A DNA stretch of 64,000 nucleotides from Cristatella mucedo (Eukaryota > Bryozoa > Phylactolaemata > Cristatellidae). Below the pieces are notes generated by a model. The model was not told the origin of the DNA and did no database searches. It saw nothing but the letters and a program-made list of their open reading frames with translations. A program made the position numbers and the translations under genes. Where the stretch lies: the NCBI GenBank assembly GCA_009760855.2, contig WPIO01000016.1, forward strand, positions 3,456,001-3,520,000, given 5' to 3'. The number at the start of each line of letters is the position of its first letter. Position 1 is the first letter of the stretch. This document shows positions 46,301-55,265 of the stretch, in pieces.

Positions 46301-47761
46301 GCTCGCGGGCTGGACGAATTACCGCCGCGATTGGCTCTAGTTGAGCGAAAATAATCGAGCGTCGTGAATCGGCTTCGAGAAGCTCGAACGAATGCGTTCC
46401 GAGCGACGACGGCTTGTAGTAGGCGGTCGTTGTAACGTGCCCGCCGGAAGTGCCCGTGCACTTTCTCTAGCGATTTCTAGCCATTTCTCTTTCTCTAGCT
46501 CAATTTCTCTAATTTCTCTTTCAATTTCTCTTTTCTATTTCTCTAATTTCTCTAATTTCGCTAGTGAGGTCGCATCCAAACGGACTCCAAAGACGCCGGC
46601 AATGGCTGCGACCACAATGGCTGCGACCTGCCGCATATGTTCTCACAGAAAATCGGATAAGAAAAGCTCCAACTTGGATCGCGCAGCAGACTAAGCTATT
46701 GCCTCAAGTGTACCCAACAACAAAACGTCGTGCCGTCCTGCAGTTCACTGCAATCGGCCGCCCGAGACTGGGCATCTCTAGCAGCCGATTGGACAGGGCC
46801 AATTGGCCAATCAGGCCCTGGGCAGTGTTGGATTGCAGGCGATTGGCCCCGTTCTCTGCAGTCGGTTGCCGGGGATTGCTAGAGGAAGCTCGAGCCTAGT
46901 GCGGTGCGAAATTTTTTGTACGGGTACACTTGAAGTGATAGCTTAGTTTACTACGCGATCTAAATTGGAGCCAGGCGAAGACGATTCCTTGCGAATTTCG
47001 CATATAATTTCGGCTACCGCTAGCGTCTTTTCGAGTCCGTTTGCAGGAGAACGCGCGAGCGTAGTTGCACGAAGTTTGGTGGGTAAGTTATAATGACCAT
47101 CCACTGCATTGTTCACTCGAAAAATCTAAGCTTCCCGGCGTCAATTTCGGGTCACTTGATTCCTATTTAGATGGGATTACGGTGGATTACTGTATATTGC
47201 TGTACTACGTTGAACTCGCCTAGACCTACGGGTCTCTCTTTCTCTCACCCTCTGTCTCTCTACTCCTCTCTCCCCCGCTCTCTCGCTCTCTTGCTCTTTC
47301 TCTCTTCCTTGCTCTCTCTTTCTCTCTCTCTCGCTCTCTCTCTCTCTTACTCTCTTCCTTTGGAGACCGTGCATTTAGTTCGTACGGTCCCATAGCCTGG
47401 AACTCTCTCCCAACTTTCGTCAGAACATCCCCATACCTGACCACATTTAAAAAGAACTTAAAAACAGACCTATTTAGGACAGCATTTAGTGGGTCCCTAT
47501 GATTCGTCCTTCATGTGCTTATTCGGGCTGACACTGTGCATGCTGCCACTGACCACATTTGCATGCTAATCCTGTGCATGTCACCCCTAACCATGTTATT
47601 CATTTTGTTGGCTGAGCTCGATCCTTCTCCGTTCTGCAGGAGCCTTGCAGAACTCCGTCAGCGACCAGGCGAGCTGGTACCTCTGCGGCGCCATCGGCCT
47701 GCTCGGCACCGCCGTCCTGATACCGCCGCTCGTCGTACGCCGACGAGCACCCAAGGCATGA
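38852..47761 (+). CDS. SLC16/MCT-like transporter, four exons, complete
   Basis: Exons are 38852-39041, 44789-44932, 45137-46243 and 47640-47761, all with GT-AG junctions in phase 1; they give 1563 nt and 520 residues. The fold is the 12-helix major-facilitator type, in the plasma membrane by family. TM1 opens with the SLC16 signature in degenerate form (DRGYAWVV, residues 5-12). The second signature is at 129-134 (YFDKKK). A long Ala/Gly/Ser-rich cytoplasmic loop runs from about 187 to 330, then TM7-TM12. The residues needed for proton-coupled lactate transport in MCT1 (Lys in TM1; Asp and Arg in TM8) are not seen, so the substrate may not be lactate. It is closest to orphan SLC16 members; I give no symbol. 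Intron 1 is 5.7 kb and holds duplicated repeats. Confidence 0.87.
40338..40392. repeat. AT microsatellite
   Basis: An (AT)n run, perhaps grown from the SINE tail next to it. Confidence 0.95.
40393..40585 (-). mobile_element. SINE family A, minus strand
   Basis: On the minus strand AGCTGGTTTGGTCCAGAGGT and GGCTGAGGTAGTGGGCTCGA match the head of the copy at 28131. The tail region has been expanded by copies of a GATTAAGATTAAGA-type unit before the GCGCTATGCAAATGAAT end. Confidence 0.85.
40586..41247. other. Inserted intron 1 sequence
   Basis: Part of the block absent from copy 2. It ends in a GA-rich stretch (41085-41245). No gene or known element is recognised in it. Confidence 0.4.
41514..41552. 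repeat. Inverted repeat, 12-bp arms
   Basis: AATCCAAAGCTA at 41514-41525 is the exact complement of TAGCTTTGGATT at 41541-41552. Confidence 0.9.
41581..42469 (+). other. Intron 1 sequence between duplication copies
   Basis: It holds the palindrome at 41583 and a CCAAT-rich block (41640-41710: CCGATTGGCCAATCAGG) that recurs at 46780-46850 in intron 3. The rest is unassigned. Confidence 0.45.
41583..41606. repeat. Perfect 24-bp palindrome
   Basis: The 12-bp half ATCGCACGAGAG is followed at once by its exact reverse complement. Confidence 0.95.
42470..43570 (+). repeat. Intronic duplication, copy 2
   Basis: It is the partner of copy 1 in the same orientation, starting about 3.1 kb downstream. 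Divergence is considerable (many substitutions and small gaps), so the duplication is old. A related 3' piece resumes at 44583-44665, after a LINE and a 17-bp satellite. Confidence 0.85.
43580..44372 (-). mobile_element. LINE family 1, 5'-truncated copy
   Basis: It has an AAT tail, stem-loop, 3' UTR and C-terminal domain on the minus strand (to about 44372), with one or two frame breaks. It interrupts copy 2 of the duplication. Confidence 0.87.
44386..44575 (+). repeat. 17-bp satellite
   Basis: The unit AGCATCTCGCTACATGG repeats about seven times in exact 17-bp steps (44414, 44431, 44448 and so on), flanked by variants with AGCTGATCT. It lies about 210 bp before exon 2 of the transporter gene. 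Right after it, CTCCATGTAGC is the reverse complement of part of the unit. Confidence 0.93.
44789..44932 (+). CDS. MCT-like transporter exon 2
   Basis: The acceptor is TGCGTCGCAG and the donor is GGAG|GTTTGT. It encodes residues 65-111, with PIAVLLIKRFGCRVV (the family GP...L..RFGCR stretch) and the helix that follows. Confidence 0.87.
45137..46243 (+). CDS. MCT-like transporter exon 3
   Basis: The acceptor is CTCGTTTGCAG and the donor is CTGG|GTGAGC. It encodes residues 113-480: TM4 (FGVALTY), the YFDKKK motif, TM5-TM6, the long variable loop, and TM7 onwards (RDWQCWALLVHSF near 334). It is strongly GC-rich with third-position C/G bias. Confidence 0.9.
46244..47355 (+). other. Intron 3 of the transporter, first part
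   Basis: It contains a TTTCTCTAATTTCTC-type tract (46465-46560), the CCAAT-rich block also seen in intron 1 (46742-46860), and a CT-rich run (47230-47355). No coding sequence is seen. Confidence 0.45.
47356..47612 (+). mobile_element. LINE family 1 fragment in transporter intron 3
   Basis: It matches the ORF end and 3' UTR (GGAGACCGTGCATTTAGTTC to ACCATGTTATTCATTTTG). The last 100 bp, with the stem-loop and tail, are missing. It stops just before the polypyrimidine tract of exon 4. Confidence 0.82.
47640..47761 (+). CDS. MCT-like transporter exon 4 (C-terminus)
   Basis: The acceptor is CCGTTCTGCAG. It encodes residues 482-520, the last helix (WYLCGAIGLLGTAVLI) and a short basic tail (VVRRRAPKA), then TGA. 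A LINE remnant ends about 30 bp upstream of the acceptor. Confidence 0.85.
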
Positions 47762-48343
47762 ATGGCGTCGGAGCTGGCGGAGGCGGTGGCGCCAACGTGG
47801 TCTCCGATTTCCGTCGTCGTCATCGTTCTCCGATTCCCGTCGTCGTCACCGCCGCTAATCTAACCTAGTCGGTCCAGGCGATGCTGTGCAGCAGGCAGCG
47901 CTCAGGCGTAAAGCTCGCGAACCCGCCCCAGAGGGCGCCCTCTGGGGCCCCTGGGCGCCCTCCGGCGACGGAGACTTCGCTGGCTGCAGTGCAGGCCGAT
48001 TCTGATGTCAGTAAGGGGAGAGGTCTCCAGTCGGGCGACTGTTTTCGTTGCCGCCAAAGAAGCCGAGGCTGTCGTGCGATGCTGCGCTAGTTAGTCGCCT
48101 CCACCGACAGCGGCTTGCCCGAATGTGCAGTCGTCACCTATCCGTTGGCCAATTCCGGGCCGGACATGATGTCCGGCTTTGCCAGGCAACCGTCGAGTTC
48201 GCCGAGGCGGCCGCCGAGGCGGCTGCACAGAAGAGCTTTCGACGGGAATTGGGCTTCTTACGAAATACAATAGCATAATTTGGCTCTAAAAAAGTAGATT
48301 TATATTAAATAATAAAAATAAGTACATAAAACAACCTTTCTTG
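47762..48343 (+). other. 3' UTR and polyadenylation region of the transporter
   Basis: After the TGA the sequence is GC-rich to about 48260, then A/T-rich with AATAAA at 48311-48316, the likely polyadenylation signal. A perfect 24-bp palindrome is at 47925-47948. Confidence 0.5.
47925..47948. repeat. Perfect 24-bp palindrome
   Basis: The half GCCCCAGAGGGC is followed by its exact reverse complement, within the likely 3' UTR of the transporter. Confidence 0.95.
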
Positions 48344-48483
48344 TGTAATGATAAGGCGCATCACAATGAACAGACCAGGTTTATTGGCAACCATCTTATA
48401 TCCGCTTCAGGATGGCACGGTCACCGAGGCCTCTCCTGATTGGTCGCGTTGTGATGGCTCCGCCCGATAGCTCTGCTGTCGCA
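48344..48483 (-). repeat. Gypsy-type 3' LTR
   Basis: 140 bp, starting TG and ending CA on either strand. It shares GGCAACCATCTTATATC and TGGCTCCGCCCG with the other LTR. On the minus strand ATATAAGATGG could serve as a TATA box. Confidence 0.85.
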
Positions 48484-48513
48484 CCTTCCCTCCAAATAGG
48501 AACAGTCTCATTT

Positions 48514-49438
48514 TCAACGATCTAGCTTTCGGACTGGCTTTACCAGCCTGCCAGACCTTGTTATCGTTTGACCTTGAGAGGTATGCATCTCATCGACGAT
48601 ACTTGGAGACTGATCTTGAACTGCAGGTGTAGGTTTCGGTAAATGTAGGGAACTGCCAGGAGATTCGCTGTTGTTGACCTGTGGATCGGTTTCAATCGGT
48701 TGAAGATGCCTTCTGTTTCGCCGAAGAGTGTTGCCATTGTCAGTCTGCACGACAAACGACCGAGGTGTACTTGCTTGAGCTGTCACCGTTGCATGTGTGC
48801 TCCAGCTGTTTTCACCATCAGTCTGCACTAATACCTGTTGGCCGGGTTGAAGAGGTGGAAGTGGGCAAGCAGAATAATGGCGATCGTGATAGTGCTGTTG
48901 AAGCTCTTTTCCATGGTTGTCGTTGAGTTGCACCGTTTCATTTGCAGGCCATTGTGGCTCGACATGCCGAGGGAGCACTGGCAACGTCGTCCTAATCTGC
49001 GTCCCATGATCAGTTGTGCTGGGGTGAAGCATGTAGAGGGCAAGGCGTCGGCCTCTGAAGCATTAGTGCGAGGCACGGATCAGGCTGCCTCACAGTAGAT
49101 TTGGCAGTTTGCACCGCTCTTTCCACTTCTCCGTTCGCTTGTGGAAAATGTGGGCTGGTCGTAACGTGCTTGAACACATATCGTCTCGCGAAATCACCCA
49201 ATTCGTGAGATGTGGACCAATGTCAGACTGCAACGAATCTGGTATGCCCCAGCAAGTAAATATGATCTGCAGTTCGGCCACAACTTCTTTGGTCGTCAAT
49301 TTTTAAAATGGAGTGATTTCCATATATCGGGAGTAAAAGTCGATCAAAAGCAGGTGCTGTCTTTCCTCGTGTTCGAAGAGATCGGCAGCGACTTGTTGCC
49401 AAGGAACACTGGGCAGCGGTGTAGGGATGAGTGACTCA
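48514..49438 (-). pseudogene. Gypsy-type integrase core and C-terminus
   Basis: After the LINE the integrase resumes (FYSRYMEIT near 49320), then SDIGPHLTN, and in another frame [16 protein letters not shown] with the core Glu. The C-terminal 172-codon frame (48514-49032) has QPGQQVLVQT and NRRHLQP and ends with TRSGRLVKPVRKLD, as in K02A2.6-like invertebrate Gypsy elements. Confidence 0.82.
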
Positions 49439-49439
49439 T

Positions 49440-50367
49440 AATAATAATAATAATAATAATATTGCACTTGATAAAGCGCCCTCAGAGAACTTAATCTCTT
49501 TCTAGGCGCTTTACATTTGCTGCAAAGTGATACACAATAGAATAGTAAGTAAAATCATGCTTGAAAAACAAACAAAATGAATAACATGGTTAGGGGTTAC
49601 ATGCACTGGGTCAGCATGCAAATGTGGTTAGTGGCAGCATGAACAGTGTCAGCACGCATAAGCACATCGAGGACGAATCACAAGGACCCACTAAATGCTG
49701 TCCTAAATAGGTATGTTTTTAAGTTTCTTTTAAATGTGGTCAGGTCAGGGGATGTTCTGATGCAGGTCGGGAGGGAGTTCCAGGCTGTGGGAGCATACGA
49801 GCTAAATGCACGGTCTCCAAAGGATTTAAGGTTTGTACGAGGTATTTCTAGACTGTTGGATTCCGAAAAGCGAGTGGTACGATGCTTTGCCTGATGGGGT
49901 AGTATCTCTGAAAGATAGGCTGGAGCCATAGAATGAAGAGACCTAAAAGTGAGCGACAAAACCTTGAAGTCAATCCGTTGCTTGACTGGTAACCAGTGCA
50001 GGTCGGCGAGAAGTGGAGTAATGTGGCAACTGCGACGCTCACGACAGACAAGCCTAGCTGCAGAGTTTTGCACCAGCTGCAATCGCCTGATCGCACATGC
50101 TGGTAGGCCAGTAAGCAGTGAGTTGCAGAAGTCGAGACGAGATGTCACGAATGCATGGACCAGCTTGGACGTGGTATCCTTATCTAAACAAGCCCTAATT
50201 TTAGCAATGTTATGAAGCTGAAAATAGGCTGATTTGACTGTGGAGCTGATGTGGTCGTCTAACGAGAGGTCGCTTTGGAATATGACACCTAGATTTCGAG
50301 CTGATGCAACTGGAGATATGCTGGCAGAGCCAATTTTGAAAGTCAGCCTTTCCAATTTCTGAATAAC
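49440..50367 (-). mobile_element. LINE family 1, 5'-truncated, nested in the Gypsy-type element
   Basis: It has an AAT tail, stem-loop, 3' UTR and an intact 3' ORF (minus strand, starting near KLERLTFKIGSASISP, to the stop at 49678). It is one of the best-preserved copies and very close to the long LINE at 1048-4487, so it is probably a recent insertion. Confidence 0.92.
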
Positions 50368-50419
50368 ATGTAGTTGTCTCCTCTGGGTCTTACTCATGTA
50401 GTTGTCTCCTCTGGGTCTT

Positions 50420-50611
50420 TTGATAGAAGCTGCAAGAGTCGACAAATGTCTTAACGTCTTGGCTAATTCCTAGCCAGTATACACACGACCTTGCTCGGTC
50501 CCTACATTTGGTCACCCCCTGGTGGCCATCGTGGATCCACTCCAACTGAAAAGCCTGCAGGCTTTGAGGGATACATATGCGATCGTCATGCAGTAGCAAA
50601 CCATTCGACAC
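50420..50611 (-). pseudogene. Gypsy-type integrase, zinc-binding part
   Basis: It reads HDGHQGVTKCRDRARSCVYW, then SCSFYQ where the second Cys of the C..C pair would stand. The frame runs into the LINE insertion, which follows a 28-bp duplicated segment. Confidence 0.75.
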
Positions 50612-50789
50612 AGAACGATGGCTACATGGAGAAGTACTTCCTCAAGGTTTCGGGTAGGCCCTTGCTTTATTTAGGCCACCCTGACTGCTTATACTTTGTG
50701 ACAGCCTGTAGCTCACTGTCGTCAGCAGTAGCCTGCTTTACTTCGCTCAAGCGAGCTACTGAAAGCGATTTAGACACAACAGTGTCTAC

Positions 50790-52560
50790 TTAGAGTGTGA
50801 CGGCCTTGGCTTGGTCGTATTCCTCACTCCTACGCAGTGGTGCTCTTGAAAACGTATCAGCTATCACAAGGGTCTTCCCAGGCACATACACGGCGTGAGG
50901 GTTAAAACGCATCATTTGCATCAATAGGCGTCGGCATTTATCCGGAACCTGGTCTAGGTCCTTAGTCACCAGCAACGGAATAAGTGGTTCATTGTCAGTA
51001 CGAAGCTCGAAAGAAGGCAGACCAATAAAGAACTGAACTTCTCGCACGCCCACACCGCCACAAGGCACTCTTTTTCGATCTGAGCATATTTCGGTGCTTG
51101 ACAACGTACGGGATGCAAATGCAACAGGTCGCAATCTTGCCCTCCCGGTCCATGGCACTGCAACAGAACGGCACCTAGACCATAGCTACTGGCATCGGCA
51201 CTAACAATCACCGAATTTTTGGGTCAAAATACGCCAAAACTGACGCCTTTGTTAAAAGCAACTTCGCTTCCCGGAATGCTTTGTTCTGGCTATGCCCCCA
51301 GTACCCAACTGAGTCAGACGAGAGGAGATCATATAGCGGCTTTGAGACCGTGGCTAGATTTGGCACAAACCGGTCGAGATAGTTCATCATACCAATGCAT
51401 CTCTTTAGCTCGGCTATGTTTGTTGGATCAGGGAGGTTGAGGATGGCTTCTATTTTGTCGTCTGACGGTCGGACGCCGCTGGCATCAATAACATGCCCTA
51501 AGAATGTCAAAGTTGGCTGGCGGAATATGTTTGTCTCTATTTAACTTTAGGCCCGACTTTGGAATTTCGGAAGTAACACGACGCAATCTATCGTCACGCT
51601 CAGCCGCCGTGGATCCATAAACCAAAAAATCGTCCATATAAGTGGCTGCACCTTTGATCTCACCCAAGAGGTCGTGCGTAAGTCGCTGAAAGATCTCTGG
51701 TGCGTTAATAATGCCAAAGGACAACCGGCGAAAACAAAAACGTCCAAGCGGTGTTGTAAACGTCATTAAGCGAGTGCTCTCATGGGACAACGGAATAGCC
51801 CAAAATCCGTTAGAGGCATTCAATTTTGAGAACATTGTAGCACCAACAAGCTTAGGCAAAATCTCATCAAGCGTAGGTAGAACGTACCTTTCACGAACCA
51901 TTGCTCGATTTAAGCGCTTCAAGTCGACACAAAGGCGCACTTTGCCGTTGGGCTTCAGGACCGGTACGATTAGGGAGCACCACTTGATCGGCTCTGATAC
52001 ACGTTCGATGATGCCGTTATTTTCCATTCGAAGGAGTTCGTCCTTTACCAAAGGGAACAGCGGTCTGAGTATGCGGCGGGCTGTGTGCACGCAGTATGGT
52101 TCCACATCAGGTTTGAGACGAATTTTCACCGGCTGGCATCGCATTAATCCGATCTCTCCAAATACCGGGTTTCGAAGAATAGTCTTCTCTACGCTGAGTT
52201 TAATCAGTCCCATGCAGAGAGAAGCTTGTCGGCTGAGGAGACTATTTCTTGCTCCAGCGACTACGTAGACTGGCAGAAGATAACTCGTTCCTTTCCGCTT
52301 TAACTTGCTTTGAAGGTACCCTTACAAGCCAGGTGGTAGCCGACGCTGTGTAATTTTGCTGCTGTAGGCTCGAGGCGAGGTGGTCGTAGCAGTCGACCAT
52401 ACGTGTCTTCCGTAATGACGGTTACGTCAGTGCCACTACCTATTTTAAACGGAATGGTCATTCCATATTCGAACAAATCCACTTGCCAGGGCGATGATGC
52501 CCATACCGACTGGCACTCCACCTCTACAGGATTTGTAACGGCATCCACGGTGTAGCTCTT
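50790..52560 (-). pseudogene. Gypsy-type pol remnant: protease, RT, RNase H
   Basis: Protease region 52300-52548: the motif that normally has a catalytic Asp reads FKIGSGTDVTVI, so that Asp is replaced by Gly. RT region 51485-52213: WCSLIVPVLKPNGKVRLCVD, then FSKLNASNGFW where the usual motif A Asp is Asn, then YMDDFLVYG intact. Connection domain 51208-51510 (FLGHVIDASGV). RNase H 50790-51211: SADASSYGLGAVLLQ, TDNEPLIPLL and ADTFSRAPL, with frame breaks. Two missing catalytic residues and several frameshifts make it non-functional. Confidence 0.85.
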
Positions 52561-52599
52561 ACTATCGGATTCAGCTGCGATCTATCTTATTTTAGCGTA

Positions 52600-53425
52600 A
52601 GGTTTTATGCATGATTTGCAACGCACTGCATAGTGGCCCAACATCCCACAGGTATTGCAACGGCGGGTCGCATGCTGGGCAGTGTCAATGAGTGTGAGCT
52701 AAGTTACAGTTCCGGCAGCTGTTACCTTCTTTTACGTCATCAAAAACCTTAACTCTAATGTGGTCTGTGCGGCTGCTAGCCTCTAAGACGCATGGCTCAG
52801 GACAGTCAGCGGACTGTGGTCGCCGACGAACCTCAGAGACATCTGAAACCGGGTGCTGCAGACTCAACTGTGATTTTGCCGTCTCCGTCTGACACGCCTT
52901 TTGTACTGCCACAGTTAACGTAAGGTCGGGGATTAGTTGCAAGGCTTCTGAAAGTTTGAGGTCAGACAAGCCCTCAACCAGGCGATCTCGGACCAACTCA
53001 TCTTTCATCGCGCCGTATTCGCATTGCGAAGCTAAATCAAGTAGTTCGCGCATGAATGCCTTGGTAGATTATCCCGGATGTTGACAGCGGCGGTTGAACA
53101 TAGCTCGATCGTGGATAATATTCCTTCGCGGTATGAAATAATTTTCAAATTTGCCCAAGATGAGATCCAACGTCTTCACTTGGTCGACCTCATAGGTAAA
53201 GGTGTCGAATATCAAATGGCTTGCACCCCCACGGCGTACAAGTGTTCTTATCTGTACGTCCTGTTCCTCCTCCATCAACTTCGTTGCCGCCACATAACGG
53301 CGAATACGATTTCTCCAAGCCGACCATAACGCCGGCTCATCTAATGTAAACTCAGCCGGAGCGTTACACTTGGCCATTTCTTTGATTTTCAGGGCGACAC
53401 TCAATGACTTCACCGCTGCCACCAT
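52600..53425 (-). pseudogene. Gypsy-type gag remnant
   Basis: It begins at an ATG (53423-53425) made of the last LTR base plus the first bases after the LTR. The frame of 118 codons (to 53069) meets one in-frame stop, then continues in the same frame to 52685, with a capsid-like helical region. Zinc-knuckle remains follow: one near 52690-52710 and a clear CCHC at about 52620-52660 (CNTCGMLGHYAVRC) in another frame. Gag would package the element RNA into particles. Confidence 0.8.
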
Positions 53426-53564
53426 GTAATGATCAGACGCATCCCAATGAAGAGACCATGTTTTTTGGCAACCATCTTATATCAGCTCCAGGACCACACC
53501 GTCAGCGAGTTCTCTTCTGATTGGTCACGTTGTTGTGGCTCCGCCCGCTAGCTCCGCTATCACA
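53425..53564 (-). repeat. Gypsy-type 5' LTR
   Basis: Exactly 140 bp with TG...CA ends; it aligns over its full length with the LTR at 48344-48483, with clear divergence, so the insertion is old. Confidence 0.85.
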
Positions 53565-55145
53565 TCTCGTAGACGATGGAAATGGCAGTTTCCGCTGGTC
53601 ACCAGCTGATCGCCAGCTGAGGCGAATGGTTGGAGCGCGTAGGCCTAGGCTCGGCGAGCCACGTGGCTTACCTAGTAAGCTGGCGAGCCACGTGGCTTAC
53701 CTAGTAAGCTAGGCGAGCCACGTGGCTTACTAGGTGAGCGTACGTGGCTACACTCGTTGCCTCGACTGGAACTCGCATTCTTCGTTAAATGGAATCGCAA
53801 CTGATTCCGTCACCTTCGACAGGCATCGCTGCGGTGGACGTTGCTCTGCCTGGCTTTGCCCTACTCGGATTTTGTCCTGTCTTTTCGTCCTTCCTTTTGC
53901 CCTTTCTTTGTTTTGTCGCACGCAGTGCATGCGTAGACGCCCTTGCCAAAAAGTGTGCGTCACTCTCAGATCGGTCACTATACGACAGTTAATGTCAGAT
54001 AGTCACCATTAGACAGTTACTGTCTGAAAGATGGTGGCCGTCTGAGCACACTCTGACAGACGCTGCATGATGTACGTCTTGCTTTGGGAAAGTACCTGTT
54101 TGTAAGCTCTTCTCGAATACCGCCTCGAGTTGAGCCTCGCTTGGCAGTTTAATCAATAGCCAGTCCCGCCAAACTTGGGCTACGGAAAAGCCCGTGTCCT
54201 TCGTAGCGGGCTGACGTCCTTCAGGGCGAGCCACTTCGTCCAAAGCAAATAGTGCGCGAGGGCTCCTCCTGAGGGTAATCGTCGTTGCCGTGAACCGCTT
54301 CGGAGGGAGACGGGTCGTCAATGACGAAAGTGCGTGCTCGTTAGTATCCATGTGAAATGCAATCTGCTCACGAGCTGCCACGTGACCGTTCGAAGAGCGA
54401 GCACTGAAAAACGCTTGCGCTGGCCTCGCTCGGAACGAGCGAACCCTGGCCGCTGTCGGGCCTATAGACAGCAGCGAGAGCGAGGGCGGTGCGGTGCAAA
54501 GTTCAGTGTGAGGTTCAGTTCGAAGGCTCTTGTGAGGTTTGGTGCGAGGTTTGGTGTTCGGCTCCTCGTATGCCGGGCGTTCGTTTTTTCGTTAGCTCAG
54601 TTCGAACGGGTCTCGTTGGGCACTGCGGTCGTCCAGCGTATGCAGCTCGCGATCGTGGTTTCATCATTCACCACAACACTATAATCGTTATAACTTGGTG
54701 GAATGGTAAAGCGGGTGCAACGCACAATGACGTCATCGCGACTGGGCGCTTCTCTTCGCAGTCGCGGTGATGTCATTTAATTTCGAGGGCACTTTGGCGC
54801 CCGACGAATGCTCGGGAGCTGGAACGCGCGGGAGCTGGAACGCCCGTCAGCTCGCAGCGTCTGGCCGAGATGCGACCAATCGGACAGGAGTCAACTACGC
54901 TGACCAAAGGTACGCCTCCTTCTGAATGCGAGCTTTATCTGAATCCTTGGCTGCCATGAATCGCGGGGTCATTCCGATGGAGCTCGAGAATTGAGTTGCT
55001 CGATACAAAGTCAACATGCAATAAATACAAAGGGACACGAGACCAGACGGTGCAACTGAATTGAGTATACAATAACAAAACCACCAAGTGAGGATGACCG
55101 CTTCTTAATGCTGGCTTCATTGGCTGCCTATCTTTCTCTCCAGGA
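53565..55145. other. Unassigned region with short tandem repeats
   Basis: At 53652-53740 a 29-30-bp unit containing GAGCCACGTGGCTTAC occurs three times. A minus frame at 53995-54381 (MAAREQIAFHMDTNEHALSS...) ends near a donor-like CAG|GTACTT; it could be a first exon but I do not recognise it. A GTGAGGTT-type repetitive stretch lies at 54500-54560. Confidence 0.3.
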
Positions 55146-55265
55146 TAATAATAAAAATAATAGTACACTTGATAAAGCGCCCTCAGAGAAATAAATCTCT
55201 CGCTAGGCGCTTTACATTTGCTGCAAAGGAAACACCATCGGATCGTCAGTGATAGCATGCTCAGA
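55146..55265 (-). mobile_element. LINE family 1, 3' terminus
   Basis: It has a tail, stem-loop and the first part of the 3' UTR on the minus strand. Confidence 0.85.

Larger units (their letters stand above)
48344..53564 (-). mobile_element. Ty3/Gypsy-type LTR retrotransposon, defective, nested LINE
   Basis: Two 140-bp direct repeats bound an internal region that reads, on the minus strand, gag, protease, reverse transcriptase, RNase H and integrase, the Ty3/Gypsy order. Flanks TCTTG (48339-48343) and TCTCG (53565-53569) look like a 5-bp target duplication with one change. A polypurine tract (GGAGGGAAGG) precedes the 3' LTR. A primer-site-like TGGTGGCAGCGG follows the 5' LTR. A LINE at 49440-50367 splits the integrase. 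Stops, frame breaks and substituted catalytic residues show it is dead. Without the LINE it is about 4.3 kb. Confidence 0.88.

Noticed and set aside
45550-46461. A 303-codon minus frame over transporter exon 3
   Set aside because: It is a GC-rich antisense shadow; Arg-rich, with no family likeness.
48514-53425. An infectious retrovirus or active element
   Set aside because: No envelope-like frame is seen; stops, frame breaks, lost catalytic residues and the nested LINE show a dead retrotransposon.
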